38,656 nucleotides of DNA from Clostridia bacterium (GTDB taxonomy: Bacteria; Bacillota; Clostridia; Christensenellales; Aristaeellaceae), in the NCBI GenBank assembly GCA_017552535.1, contig JAFZPV010000057.1:1-38656 (forward strand), read 5' to 3'. Position numbers and translations under genes: made by a program. The notes below the pieces were generated by a model. That model was not told the DNA's origin, did not search any database, and worked only from the letters and a program-made list of their open reading frames with translations. Position 1 is the stretch's first letter. Each line of letters begins with the position of its first letter. Shown here piece after piece: positions 1-8,073 of this stretch.

Positions 1-608
1 AGACCTCCGTGGAGGTCCACGTGCTCCAGGGCGAGCGGGAGATGGCCCAGTACAACAAGGAGCTGGGCCGCTTCCACCTGGACGGCATCGCTCCCGCTCC
101 CAGAGGCGTGCCGCAGATCGAGGTCACCTTCGATATCGACGCCAACGGCATCGTGCACGTGAGCGCCAAGGACCTGGGCACCGGCAACGAGCAGAACATC
201 ACCATCACCGCTTCCTCCAACATGAGCGAGGCGGACATCAAGAAGGCCGTGGACGACGCCGAGCGCTACGCCTCCGAGGACAAGAAGCGCAAGGAAGAGG
301 TCGAGACCCTGAACCAGGCCGACAACCTCATCTACCAGACCGAAAAGACCATGAAGGAAATGGACGGCAAGCTGGACGCGGCGGACAAGGCCACGCTGGA
401 GACCGAGATCGCCGATTTCAAGAAGGTGCGCGAGGGCAACAACGTGGACGAGATCAAGGCGGCCATGGAGAAGTTCACCCAGAAGACCTACGAGATCTTC
501 GGCAAGGTCTATCAGCAGGCCCAGCCCAACGCCGGCCAGCCCGGTGCGCAGCCCGGCGGCATGAACGACGACGGCACCGTGGACTCCAACTTTACCGACA
601 ACAACTGA
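1..608 (+). CDS. dnaK: Molecular chaperone DnaK (Hsp70), C-terminal part
   Basis: This is the 3' end of an Hsp70 gene cut by the window edge; the frame is open from base 3. The visible part holds the last strands of the substrate-binding beta domain ([12 protein letters not shown], then [15 protein letters not shown]), the helical lid rich in Lys and Glu, and a Gln/Gly/Pro-rich linker. DnaK binds exposed hydrophobic segments of unfolded proteins in the cytosol in an ATP cycle driven by DnaJ and GrpE. The tail ends in TDNN rather than the more usual acidic EEVD-like or DDxK ends, a small oddity. The ATPase domain lies outside the window. Next downstream is dnaJ, the usual Bacillota order. Identity is certain; only length and start cannot be seen. 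Confidence 0.97.
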   Translation, partial: TSVEVHVLQGEREMAQYNKELGRFHLDGIAPAPRGVPQIEVTFDIDANGIVHVSAKDLGTGNEQNITITASSNMSEADIKKAVDDAERYASEDKKRKEEVETLNQADNLIYQTEKTMKEMDGKLDAADKATLETEIADFKKVREGNNVDEIKAAMEKFTQKTYEIFGKVYQQAQPNAGQPGAQPGGMNDDGTVDSNFTDNN

Positions 609-620
609 TTTATTGGGTGC

Positions 621-681
621 GCCCGGCCGCGTTTGCGGCCGGGCCTCAGCCCAAATCAGGCGAAAGCCGGGCGGCTTTCGC
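621..681 (+). terminator. Two hairpins between dnaK and dnaJ
   Basis: A perfect 10-bp stem (621-630 with 635-644, loop GTTT) is followed by a second perfect 9-bp stem (660-668 with 673-681, loop GGGC) and then a pyrimidine-rich stretch, TTCTGTCCTGTTTAT. There is no clean T-run, so this may be a partial terminator or an mRNA processing or stability structure that lowers dnaJ expression relative to dnaK. The hairpins are seen directly; the role is inferred. Confidence 0.55.
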
Positions 682-728
682 TTCTGTCCTGTTTATAACG
701 CATTCAGCAGATAAGGAGGTGTTACAGC

Positions 729-1874
729 TTGGCAAAGCGGGACTATTACGAGGTACTGGGCGTGGAGCGCAGCGCCGATGAAGCCGCGATCAAAAAGGCG
801 TACCGCCAGATGGCCAAAAAGTATCACCCTGACATAAACCCCGGCAACAAAGAGGCCGAGGAAAAATTCAAAGAGGTCAACGAAGCCTACAGCGTGCTGT
901 CCGATCCGCAGAAGCGCTCCCGCTACGACCAGTTCGGCTCGGTGGACGGGCCCGAGATGGGCGCGGGCGGCTTCGACGCGGGCGGTTTCGGCTTTGGTGG
1001 CGGCGGTTTCGGCTTTGGGGGCTTTGAAGACATCTTCAATATGTTCACGGGCGGCAGCGCCTCCGGCCAAAGGCGCAACGTGCCCATGCAGGGCGACGAC
1101 ATCCGCATGAACCTGTCCCTCACCTTCGAGGAGGCTGCCAAGGGCTGCCAGAAGGAGATCAACCTCTCCCGCGTGGAAGTCTGCGATGTGTGCGGCGGCA
1201 CGGGCTGCAAGGCGGGCACCAAGCCCCAGACCTGCACCCGCTGCAAGGGCACGGGCGTGGAGACCGTGATCTCCAATACCGCCTTCGGCCGCGTGCAGCG
1301 GCGCATGGAATGCTCCCAGTGCCGCGGGCGCGGGCAGACGGTTTCCGATCCCTGCACCAAGTGCGGCGGCAACGGCAAGATCCGCACCACCAAGCGGCGC
1401 AGCGTGAACATCCCGGCGGGCGTGGACGAAGGAAACGTGGTCAACATCCACGGCCAGGGCCATGCCGGCGAAAACGGCGGACCGGCGGGCGACCTGCAGC
1501 TGGTGATCAGCATCAAGCCCCACAAGCTGTTTACCCGCAAGGGCGCGGATATGTTTATCGAGATCCCCATCTCCTTCTCGCAGGCGGCGCTGGGCACACA
1601 GATTGACGTGCCTACGCTGGACAAGCCCGCCAAGCTCACCATTCCGGAAGGGACCCAACCGGGCGAGAGCTTCCGCATGAAGGGCCTGGGCATCCCCTAC
1701 GTGCGCTCCGGCAACAAGGGCGACCTGTACGTGACCGTGCAGGTGGAGGTGCCCAAGAAGCTCACCGACAAGCAGAAGGAGATCCTGCGCATATTCGAGG
1801 AATCCACCACGGGCCGCGAATACGAAAAAAAGAAGTCCTTCCTGGATAAGCTCAAGGACGCGTTCGGGGGTTAA
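729..1874 (+). CDS. dnaJ: Chaperone protein DnaJ (Hsp40)
   Basis: Class I J-protein co-chaperone, 381 residues, the normal length. An N-terminal J domain carries the HPD motif at residues 33-35 that stimulates DnaK ATPase. A Gly/Phe-rich linker follows at about 77-105. Then come four CxxCxGxG-type zinc motifs ([32 protein letters not shown]) and the two C-terminal substrate-binding beta domains. The start is a TTG codon at 729, chosen because AAGGAGGT lies 8 bases upstream and because [11 protein letters not shown] is the family N-terminus. It is followed after 6 bases by prmA, so the two are probably cotranscribed. No CIRCE or CtsR element is visible between dnaK and dnaJ; regulation would come from upstream of dnaK. 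Confidence 0.98.
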   Translation: MAKRDYYEVLGVERSADEAAIKKAYRQMAKKYHPDINPGNKEAEEKFKEVNEAYSVLSDPQKRSRYDQFGSVDGPEMGAGGFDAGGFGFGGGGFGFGGFEDIFNMFTGGSASGQRRNVPMQGDDIRMNLSLTFEEAAKGCQKEINLSRVEVCDVCGGTGCKAGTKPQTCTRCKGTGVETVISNTAFGRVQRRMECSQCRGRGQTVSDPCTKCGGNGKIRTTKRRSVNIPAGVDEGNVVNIHGQGHAGENGGPAGDLQLVISIKPHKLFTRKGADMFIEIPISFSQAALGTQIDVPTLDKPAKLTIPEGTQPGESFRMKGLGIPYVRSGNKGDLYVTVQVEVPKKLTDKQKEILRIFEESTTGREYEKKKSFLDKLKDAFGG

Positions 1875-1880
1875 ACCGAT

Positions 1881-2822
1881 ATGGACTGGATGCAAATAAC
1901 CGTTCTGACCACCACCCTGGGCAGCGAGCCGGTCAGCCAGGTGCTTCTGGACGCGGGCAGCGCCGGCACGGTGATCGAGGATAAAAACGACGTGCAGCTC
2001 AACCAGCGCCCCGAAGGGCAGTGGGACATCATTGACGAAGAGATTGCCCGCCGCATCGGCGACGACGTGAAGGTGACGGGCTACTATCCCATGGACGAAA
2101 GGGCCAGCGATACCCTGGCTGCCGTGCGCCAGCGCGTTGCCGAACTGCCCCGTCTGGCTCCCGGCGTAGACCTGGGCAAGCTTGAAGTGCTGGCGGGCAG
2201 CGTGGACGACGAGGACTGGGCCGAAAACTGGAAAAAGAGCTATAAGCCCTTCCGCCTGGGCAGGAGCATCGTGATCAAGCCCGGCTGGGAGGAGTATTCC
2301 CCCGAGCCCGGCGACAGGATCATCACCATCGACCCCGGCATGGCTTTCGGCACCGGCACCCACGAGACCACCGGCATGTGCGTGGCGCTGGCCGAAGAGT
2401 ACGTGCGCCCCGGCATGCAGGTGATGGATATCGGCACCGGCACCGGCATACTGGCCATCACCGCCGCCCACATGGGCGCAAAGGAAGTTCTGGCCAGCGA
2501 CATCGACCCCATGGCGGTGCGCGTGGCCCGGGAAAACGTGAAGATCAACGGTTTTGAAAACGTGATTCGCTGCGAGTGCGGCGACCTGATGGAAAAGGCG
2601 CAGGGCAAGGCGGACGTGATCATTGCCAACATCATCGCCGACGTCATCATCCATATCTGCGCCCCCGCGAAGGCGCTTCTGAAGGACCAGGGCGTGTTCA
2701 TATGCTCCGGCATCGCCCGCGAGCGCGAAAACGATACGCTGGATGCCCTGAAAAAGGCGGGCTATACGCGCCTGGACATCCGCCATCAGGGCGAGTGGAC
2801 GGCCATCGCCTGCCGGGAATAA
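1881..2822 (+). CDS. prmA: Ribosomal protein L11 methyltransferase PrmA
   Basis: SAM-dependent methyltransferase that trimethylates ribosomal protein L11; 313 residues, typical for the Bacillota enzyme. The N-terminal L11-recognition domain carries EDWAENWKKSYKPF at about residues 112-125, a family hallmark. The class I methyltransferase fold follows with motif I VMDIGTGTGILAI, the acidic motif ASDIDPMAV, and IIANIIADVI, which matches the NPPY-like position typical of PrmA. It sits 6 bases after dnaJ and 1 base before rsmE. The dnaJ-prmA-rsmE-mtaB order is conserved in many Clostridia and Bacilli and reinforces the assignment. The Shine-Dalgarno is weak (GGGGG overlapping the dnaJ stop), which suggests translational coupling to dnaJ. 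Confidence 0.96.
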   Translation: MDWMQITVLTTTLGSEPVSQVLLDAGSAGTVIEDKNDVQLNQRPEGQWDIIDEEIARRIGDDVKVTGYYPMDERASDTLAAVRQRVAELPRLAPGVDLGKLEVLAGSVDDEDWAENWKKSYKPFRLGRSIVIKPGWEEYSPEPGDRIITIDPGMAFGTGTHETTGMCVALAEEYVRPGMQVMDIGTGTGILAITAAHMGAKEVLASDIDPMAVRVARENVKINGFENVIRCECGDLMEKAQGKADVIIANIIADVIIHICAPAKALLKDQGVFICSGIARERENDTLDALKKAGYTRLDIRHQGEWTAIACRE

Positions 2823-2823
2823 G

Positions 2824-3555
2824 ATGCACAGGTTCCGTATCGCGCCTGAAGACGCGCCCCTGGGCAGAGCCAGGCTCAGCGAAGAAGAAAAGCAGCACGC
2901 CCTGAAGGTGCTGCGCCTTGCATCCGGCGACCCTGTGGAAGCCACGGACGGATGCGGGCGCGCCTGGGAAGGCGTGATGGACATACATGGAGAGGACGCG
3001 TTCATCCTGCTGGGCGCGCCAAAGCCCTCCACCGAGGCGCCGGTGCGCCTCACGGTGTTTATGGGCATCCCCAAAGGCGAGAAGCTGGAGCTGATCGCCC
3101 AGAAGCTCACAGAGCTGGGCTGCGCCCGGCTGGTGCCGGTGCGCATGGAGCGCTCGGTAGCCAAAATCGCCCCCGGCGAGGCGGACAAAAAGCTTTCCCG
3201 CGCCCGGCGCATATCCGCCGAGGCTATCAAACAGTGCGGCCGGCAGGCCGAAATGGAGATCGCCGATCCCATCGATTTCGGTATTCTCAAGAAAGAGCTT
3301 CCTTTGTGCGGGCGCTCGTTTTTCATGTGGGAAAAAGCGTCCGGCGACCGGCTGGCGGACTTTTTTGAGCGCGAACCCCTTTTAAACGACATCGGCTGCG
3401 TGATCGGCCCCGAGGGCGGCATCAGCGATAAAGAAGCCGAGGCGCTTTGCGCTTGCGGCGCCTTGCCCGTCACCATGGGCCCCCGCATACTGCGGGCGGA
3501 GACCGCCGCCATTGCCGCCTGCGCCCAGATCATGACGCTCTGGGGGGATATGTGA
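2824..3555 (+). CDS. rsmE: 16S rRNA m3U1498 methyltransferase RsmE
   Basis: SPOUT-class methyltransferase that makes N3-methyluridine at position 1498 of 16S rRNA; 243 residues, the family length. An N-terminal PUA-like domain (MHRFRIAPEDAP, then HALKVLRLASGDPVEATDG) precedes the trefoil-knot SAM site marked by IGPEGGISDKEAEAL and GPRILRAETAAIAA. QCGRQAEMEI is the conserved substrate-side segment. The start follows the prmA stop by a single base and the TGA stop overlaps the mtaB ATG as TGATG, so the three genes are translated as one unit. Assignment is secure from motifs and gene order. Confidence 0.96.
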   Translation: MHRFRIAPEDAPLGRARLSEEEKQHALKVLRLASGDPVEATDGCGRAWEGVMDIHGEDAFILLGAPKPSTEAPVRLTVFMGIPKGEKLELIAQKLTELGCARLVPVRMERSVAKIAPGEADKKLSRARRISAEAIKQCGRQAEMEIADPIDFGILKKELPLCGRSFFMWEKASGDRLADFFEREPLLNDIGCVIGPEGGISDKEAEALCACGALPVTMGPRILRAETAAIAACAQIMTLWGDM

Positions 3556-4829
3556 TGCCTACTGTCGCCGCGAAGACCCTGGGCTGCAAGGTCAACCAGT
3601 ACGATACCGAGGCGATGCTGGAGATCCTCGAAAGAGCGGGCTACAAGACCGTGCCCTTCGAAAGCAGCGCGGATGTATACCTGATCAACACCTGCACCGT
3701 GACGGGCACGGGAGACCAGAAGTCCCTCAAGCTCATCCGCCGTGTGCATCGGGAGCATCCGGACGCCGCCATCATCGCGGCGGGCTGCCTCACCCAGCGC
3801 ACGCCCCGGGCGCTCTGCCTGCCTGGCGTAAAGCTGCTGATCGGCGTACAGCGCCGGGGCGAAGTGGCCGGACTGCTTGAAAAGGCGCTGGCCTCTGATG
3901 CGCCGATAGACGCCGTTTCGGGCCTTGAAAAAGCGCCTTTCGAGATGCTTTCCGTGTCCCGCCACGAGGGCAGGACCCGGGCCGTGATGAAGATCCAGGA
4001 GGGCTGCGACCGCTACTGCAGCTACTGCGTGATCCCCTATGTGCGCGGCCCCGTGAGGTCCATGCCCCTTTCCGACCTGCGCGCCGAGGCGTTCCGCCTG
4101 GCCGAAGCGGGCTACCGGGAGATCGTGCTCACCGGCATCCACCTGATGAGCTACGGCCTGGACACGGGCGAAAGCCTTTTGGACGCGGTGCGCGCCGCGG
4201 CCTGCGCCGCAAAGCGGGTGCGCCTGGGCTCGCTGGAGCCCAAAAACATCACGGCTGAATTTGCCCGGGACTTGAGCCTCATCCCCGGCGTGTGCCCGCA
4301 GTTCCACCTTTCGCTGCAAAGCGGCAGTGAAACTGTGCTTAAGCGCATGAACCGCCGCTATACCCCGGAAGACTATCTTGCCGCCTGCGAAAACCTGCGC
4401 CGCTTCTTTCCCGGCTGCGCCGTGACCACGGACGTGATCGTGGGCTTTCCCGGTGAAACGGAGGAGGAATTTATCCAGACCCTTTCTTTCGTCCGGCAGG
4501 CCCGCCTCGCCAGGCTCCACGTGTTCCCTTACTCCCGCCGCAGCGGCACCGCCGCCGACCGGCTGAAGGGACAGGTAAGCGAGGATGTAAAAAAAGGCCG
4601 GGCGGAGCGGCTGATCCGCCTGGGTGAAGAACTGGAGGAGCAGTATTGCCTTGACAGCGTCGGTCAGACGCGGCCCGTGCTGTTCGAGGCCTGTACGGAG
4701 GACGGCCTGTGCGAAGGCTATACCGACACCTACGTGCGCGTGCGCGCTGCCGCCCTGCCCGGAGACATCCGCGATGTGCTGATCACCGAAGCTAAGCAAA
4801 CGCTGTGCCTCGGCCAAATAACGAAATGA
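3555..4829 (+). CDS. mtaB: tRNA t6A37 methylthiotransferase MtaB
   Basis: Radical-SAM methylthiotransferase converting t6A37 to ms2t6A in ANN-decoding tRNAs. From the ATG at 3555 it is 424 residues. The UPF0004 domain begins TLGCKVNQYDTEAM, whose Cys is one of three ligands for the auxiliary Fe-S cluster, with NTCTVTG and AAGCLTQ supplying the others. The radical-SAM motif is CDRYCSYC (CxxxCxxC), followed by VIPYVRGP. The C-terminal end forms a TRAM-like segment. The open frame extends upstream to 3447, but the earlier part lies inside rsmE and is not MtaB-like. The ATG at 3555 has GGGGGGAT upstream and overlaps the rsmE stop. The NQYDTEAM signature favours MtaB over MiaB or RimO. Confidence 0.95.
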   Translation: MPTVAAKTLGCKVNQYDTEAMLEILERAGYKTVPFESSADVYLINTCTVTGTGDQKSLKLIRRVHREHPDAAIIAAGCLTQRTPRALCLPGVKLLIGVQRRGEVAGLLEKALASDAPIDAVSGLEKAPFEMLSVSRHEGRTRAVMKIQEGCDRYCSYCVIPYVRGPVRSMPLSDLRAEAFRLAEAGYREIVLTGIHLMSYGLDTGESLLDAVRAAACAAKRVRLGSLEPKNITAEFARDLSLIPGVCPQFHLSLQSGSETVLKRMNRRYTPEDYLAACENLRRFFPGCAVTTDVIVGFPGETEEEFIQTLSFVRQARLARLHVFPYSRRSGTAADRLKGQVSEDVKKGRAERLIRLGEELEEQYCLDSVGQTRPVLFEACTEDGLCEGYTDTYVRVRAAALPGDIRDVLITEAKQTLCLGQITK

Positions 4830-4839
4830 GGTAACGAAA

Positions 4840-5181
4840 ATGGACGATTGCCTGTTCTGCCGCATCATCAGGGGCGAGATCCCTTCCGCGAAGGTATACG
4901 AAGACGACCGGGTGTACGCCTTTCGCGACATCAATCCCCAGGCGCCCGTACACGTGCTGGTGGTGCCCAAGGCCCACTATAAGAACGTGAGCGACTGCGC
5001 CGGCAAAGACCCCGGCCTCACCGGCTATGTGTTCAAGGCCTGCACCGACATCGCCCGCGCCGAAGGCCTGGAAAACGGCTTCCGCCTGACCACTAACAAC
5101 GGCCCGGACGCCTGCCAGAGTGTGGAGCACATGCATGTGCACATCCTGGGCGGAGCGAAGCTCACCGACAAGATGGGTTAA
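4840..5181 (+). CDS. HIT-family purine nucleoside phosphoramidase (HinT-like)
   Basis: Small histidine-triad hydrolase, 113 residues, of the HinT/PKCI branch. It starts with the characteristic CLFCRIIRGEIPSAKVYEDD and contains the triad HMHVH at 97-101 that forms the nucleotidyl-binding site. Family members hydrolyse AMP-lysine and AMP-phosphoramidates, including aminoacyl-adenylates. It is the last gene of the dnaJ to mtaB run, starting 10 bases after mtaB behind a GAGG ribosome binding site. HIT genes at this place are common in Clostridia. A good intrinsic terminator follows at 5197-5236. Confidence 0.93.
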   Translation: MDDCLFCRIIRGEIPSAKVYEDDRVYAFRDINPQAPVHVLVVPKAHYKNVSDCAGKDPGLTGYVFKACTDIARAEGLENGFRLTTNNGPDACQSVEHMHVHILGGAKLTDKMG

Positions 5182-5196
5182 AAAGTGCCTCGGAAC

Positions 5197-5236
5197 GCGC
5201 CGCTGCCCGCCTGCAGACGGGGAACGGCGCTGTTTT
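5197..5236 (+). terminator. Intrinsic terminator after the HIT gene
   Basis: GCGCCG (5197-5202) pairs with CGGCGC (5225-5230), with an inner CCCG/CGGG stem, followed by TGTTTT. It lies just after the HIT stop at 5181 and probably ends the dnaK/dnaJ-HIT transcription unit. Confidence 0.75.
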
Positions 5237-5280
5237 ATCGTATGTGGCCCCAAAAATCTCCCAAAAACTTGAATTTTCTA

Positions 5281-5309
5281 TTGCAAAATCGTGAAAATCA
5301 TGGCATAAT
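5281..5309 (+). promoter_or_regulatory. Sigma-A type promoter for the CNNM pair
   Basis: TTGCAA (5281-5286) and CATAAT (5304-5309) are separated by exactly 17 bases in an AT-rich patch, 40 bases upstream of the first CNNM start codon. It lies after the HIT terminator, which fits the start of a new transcription unit. The likely ribosome binding site is AAAGGAAG near 5327-5333, a rather long distance from the ATG at 5349. Confidence 0.75.
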
Positions 5310-5348
5310 AATGCCATTCTACCCGAAAGGAAGCGAAACGTTCACCCC

Positions 5349-6362
5349 ATGGACGATATCCCCCGAAGTATTCTGCTGATCTTATGCCTTTTGCCCTTTG
5401 CCGGTTTTTTCGCGGGCAGCGAAACGGCCTTTTCCTTCTGCAACGAAGCACGGGTGCGCGCCCTGGCCGAAAACGGTTCACGCCGCGCCAGGCGTCTGGT
5501 TAAGCTGCTGGACGATTTTGACCGCACCATCGTCACGCTACTGATCGTCATCAACATCGTTTATATCCTGATCTCCGCCGTGGCTACCGTTGCGGTGGTG
5601 GAGCTTTTGCGCTCGGACGCCGGTTCCGTGGTCGCCACCGTCGTGGCCACGCTGCTGGTATTCCTGTTCTGCGAAACGATCCCTAAAAACATCGCCAAGG
5701 TGAACGCCGACACCTGGGCGCTTATCGCCGCCTACCCCATCAGCTTTTTCAAGCTCCTGCTCTCGCCGCTGAGCGCCTTTTTCACCTACATCGGCGAGAC
5801 CGCCAAGAAGATGCTGCCCCACAAGGAGTCCCTGCCGGACGTGACCGAGGACGAATTTGAGGAGATGGTGGAAAACGTAGGCGAAGACGGACTGATTGAG
5901 CCCGTGGAAACGGACATCATCAAGTCCACCATCCACTTCGGCGACATCCTTTCCGGCGAGATCATGACGCCCGTGGACCAGGTGGTCATGGTGCCCCTGG
6001 ACGCTAGCGAGGAGGACCTGAGGCAGCTGCTTCTGGAAGAAAAATACTCCCGCATCCCCGTGATGGACGGCTCGGTGGACAACATCGTGGGCGTGCTGCC
6101 CGCGTCCAAGGCCCTTTCCAGGCTCACGGCGGGCACGTTCTCCGGCGTGAGCGACCTGATGGCGCGGCCATATATCATCCGGCCCGACATCCCCGTGAGC
6201 AAGGTGTTCGAAGGTATGAGCGGCCGCCGCACCCACCTGGCGGTGGTGGCAGACAGCGGCAGGACCCTGGGGATCGTGACGATGGAGGACATCCTGGAGG
6301 AGATCGCCGGCGAGATATACGACGAGGACGACGAGAAGGGAGGCCAGACAGATGGCCGTTAA
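5349..6362 (+). CDS. CNNM/HlyC-CorC family membrane transporter (short form)
   Basis: Integral membrane protein of the CNNM (DUF21 plus CBS) family, 337 residues; some members are Mg2+ or Na+/Mg2+ transporters and others carry old haemolysin names. The N-terminal DUF21 region has about four hydrophobic segments, starting ILLILCLLPFAGFFAGSETA and including VATVVATLLVFLFCETIPKN. The CBS pair runs from about residue 200 (MTPVDQVVMVPLD) to VTMEDILEEIAGEI. It ends shortly after this motif, so it lacks the C-terminal CorC/HlyC domain present in the downstream paralogue. The two genes overlap by 11 bases (6352-6362), indicating coupled translation and possibly a heteromer, since CNNM proteins dimerise. 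Substrate is inferred from the family only. Confidence 0.88.
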   Translation: MDDIPRSILLILCLLPFAGFFAGSETAFSFCNEARVRALAENGSRRARRLVKLLDDFDRTIVTLLIVINIVYILISAVATVAVVELLRSDAGSVVATVVATLLVFLFCETIPKNIAKVNADTWALIAAYPISFFKLLLSPLSAFFTYIGETAKKMLPHKESLPDVTEDEFEEMVENVGEDGLIEPVETDIIKSTIHFGDILSGEIMTPVDQVVMVPLDASEEDLRQLLLEEKYSRIPVMDGSVDNIVGVLPASKALSRLTAGTFSGVSDLMARPYIIRPDIPVSKVFEGMSGRRTHLAVVADSGRTLGIVTMEDILEEIAGEIYDEDDEKGGQTDGR

Positions 6363-7620
6363 GCTCATCGTCATCGCGCTGTACGCGCTTCTGATCGGCC
6401 TGAGCGCCTTCTTCTCCAGCTGCGAGATCACCTTCGCCCGCGCTAATAAAAAGCGCGTGGAAAACGACGCGGAAAAGGGCGACCGGCGCGCCGCCGGCGT
6501 TAAATACGTACAGGACAACTACACCCGGTCCCTGAGCACCATCCTTGTGGGCAACAACCTGGTGAACATCGCCGCCTCTTCCGCCGCCACGGTGTTTTTC
6601 GTGCGGCTCCTGAACATGAAGACCACGGGCGAGGTGTACGCCACCGCCCTCACCACGCTTCTGCTCATCATCTTCGGCGAGACCATGCCCAAGATCATCG
6701 CGGCCGACCGGCCGGATCAGCTCTCCCGCCGCTTCGCGCTGCCGCTGAAGGCCGTGATGGGCGTATTCAAGCCCCTGGTGACCGGTGTTGAAAAGCTGGT
6801 AAACAGGCTCGCCCCCATCTGGACGCCCAAGGAAAAGGCGCCCCAGACCACCACGGACGAACTGCGCATCATCCTGGAGGACGCCGAGGAGCAGGGCGTG
6901 TTCACGGAAGAAGAGGGCGAGCTCATCAACAACGCCATCGAATTTTCAGACACCATGGCCATGGAGGTCATGACGCCCCGGGTGGACATGGTGGCGGTGG
7001 ATATCGACAAGCCCCTGGGCAGCCTCACACCGGAAATGCTGCGCCACTCCCGCCTGCCCGTCTACAGGGACACCGTGGACAACATCATCGGCGTCTTGCC
7101 CACCAAGACCTACATGAAGCACCGGCTTCAGGGCGACGACACGCCCCTGTCCGACATGCTGGTGCCTGCCGTGTACGTGCACAAGACCCGCATGATCTCC
7201 TCCATCATCCGCGAATTCCGCCGCCACAGGCTGCAGATGGCCGTGGTGCTGGACGAGTTCGGCGGCACGATGGGCATACTCACCATGGAGGACATCATGG
7301 AGGAGATCGTTGGCGACATCTTCGACGAGCGCGACGACGTGGAAGAGGAGTGCGTGGAAGTGGGCCAGAACACCTGGCAGCTGAGCGGCTCCATGAACAT
7401 ATACGACTTCTTCAATGCCGTGGAGTACGATCCGCCCGCTGATTTTTCCACCCATTACACCACCGTGGGCGGCTGGGCTACCGAAAAGCTGGATCGCTTC
7501 CCCGCAGCCGGCGACACCTTCACCTACGACCGCATCACCCTCACGGTGCTGGAAGCCGGCCCTCACCGGGTAAACACCGTAAAAGCCGAACTGGAGCCCC
7601 TGAAAGAAGAAAATGAATAG
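6352..7620 (+). CDS. CNNM/HlyC-CorC family membrane transporter (full form)
   Basis: Second CNNM paralogue, 422 residues, with the full domain order. The DUF21 membrane domain occupies about 1-180 and begins IVIALYALLIGLSAFFSSCE. The CBS pair follows (EVMTPRVDMVAVDID to TMEDIMEEIVGDIFDE, about 205-330). Last is the CorC/HlyC transporter-associated domain (about 345-415) containing WQLSGSMNIYDF and VGGWATEKL. The predicted role is Mg2+ or divalent-cation transport at the cytoplasmic membrane, by family knowledge only. The ATG at 6352 lies inside the end of the first paralogue in another frame, preceded by GGGAGG. The pair looks like a tandem duplication in which the first copy lacks the last domain. 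A strong terminator follows at 7622-7659. Confidence 0.9.
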   Translation: MAVKLIVIALYALLIGLSAFFSSCEITFARANKKRVENDAEKGDRRAAGVKYVQDNYTRSLSTILVGNNLVNIAASSAATVFFVRLLNMKTTGEVYATALTTLLLIIFGETMPKIIAADRPDQLSRRFALPLKAVMGVFKPLVTGVEKLVNRLAPIWTPKEKAPQTTTDELRIILEDAEEQGVFTEEEGELINNAIEFSDTMAMEVMTPRVDMVAVDIDKPLGSLTPEMLRHSRLPVYRDTVDNIIGVLPTKTYMKHRLQGDDTPLSDMLVPAVYVHKTRMISSIIREFRRHRLQMAVVLDEFGGTMGILTMEDIMEEIVGDIFDERDDVEEECVEVGQNTWQLSGSMNIYDFFNAVEYDPPADFSTHYTTVGGWATEKLDRFPAAGDTFTYDRITLTVLEAGPHRVNTVKAELEPLKEENE

Positions 7621-7621
7621 A

Positions 7622-7659
7622 CAAAAAGCCGGAAATGAAATCCCATTTCCGGCTTTTTG
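7622..7659 (+). terminator. Strong intrinsic terminator after the CNNM pair
   Basis: A perfect 16-bp stem, 7622-7637 with 7644-7659, has a 6-base loop; the descending arm ends in TTTTTG and the ascending arm begins CAAAAA, so it could work in both directions. The core GGAAATGAAAT recurs in the terminal hairpin of the repeat at 19301-19333. Confidence 0.9.
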
Positions 7660-7696
7660 CTCTTTACGGAAAACCAGGGAGTGCTCGTCCAACATC

Positions 7697-7798
7697 CCAC
7701 CTCATCACCGCCTTCGGCGGAGCTTCCCCTCAAGGGGAAGCCTTATATGCCTTCTCCTTGAGGAGAAGGTGGGCCGCGAAGCGGCTCGGATGAGGTGG
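7697..7798. repeat. ~100-bp imperfect inverted repeat, MITE-like
   Basis: The left half runs from CCACCTCATC and the right half ends GATGAGGTGG; the halves are diverged inverted copies of each other around the centre CTTATATG (7742-7749). Each half holds two small hairpins: CCGCCTTCGGCGG and CTTCCCCTCAAGGGGAAG on the left, CCTTCTCCTTGAGGAGAAGG and GCCGCGAAGCGGC on the right. It has no open frame of note. It looks like a short non-autonomous palindromic repeat. I recall similar GATGAGGTGG-type repeats as common in gut Bacillota genomes, but that recollection is not checked. Confidence 0.65.
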
Positions 7799-7820
7799 AA
7801 ATGCGGGTAAATAGGCGCTT

Positions 7821-8071
7821 CCCTCCAACTTCAATCCGCACGGCCGGCTTTGCCGGCCCGAGGAAGAAAAATCACGAAGGGCAGCTTGCCGCCCGGGAGT
7901 GATTTTTCTGTCCTTACAGTTTTTTCGCCCGGAAATGCCCGCGGGCATTTCAGAAAAAACTGAAAACCTGTCACTGGAGGCGGAGAAGCCTGACGTTTCA
8001 GAAAATCAATGATCAAAAGGTCCCAAAAACCAAACCGCCGGGAATGAAACAAAGTTTCATTCCCGGCGGTT
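7821..8071. repeat. ~250-bp multi-hairpin dispersed repeat, copy A
   Basis: This segment matches, as a reverse complement, 19301-19546 over nearly its whole length. In + strand order it contains a GGCCGGC/GCCGGCC hairpin near 7842-7858 and a long stem between AGAAAAATCAC and GTGATTTTTCT (about 7865-7909). Next is a CAGTTTTTT/AAAAAACTG stem enclosing the palindrome GAAATGCCCGCGGGCATTTC (about 7917-7962). A spacer follows, and finally the 16-bp terminator hairpin 8035-8069. The minus-strand ACT gene ends at 8074, so in the direction of that gene the element starts with the terminator and runs away from the gene. No coding potential is evident. Confidence 0.85.
8035..8069 (-). terminator. Bidirectional-type terminator of the paaK-ACT unit
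   Basis: A perfect 16-bp stem (CCGCCGGGAATGAAAC with its complement) has the loop AAA. It lies 5 bases beyond the minus-strand ACT stop at 8074-8076. On the minus strand it is followed by TTTGGTTTTTGG; on the plus strand by TTTTTT at 8070-8075. It is also the terminal hairpin of repeat copy A. Confidence 0.85.
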
Positions 8072-8073
8072 TT

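Noticed and set aside
693-4970. A 1425-codon open frame on the minus strand opposite dnaJ-prmA-rsmE-mtaB-HIT
   Set aside because: It is the antisense shadow of five well-recognised genes in GC-rich sequence; its translation is Ala/Gly/His/Leu-rich with no family motif and it crosses all their boundaries.
7613-7810. Small plus-strand frame across the CNNM terminator and palindromic repeat
   Set aside because: It is composed of the terminator hairpin and repeat sequence and has no ribosome binding site.
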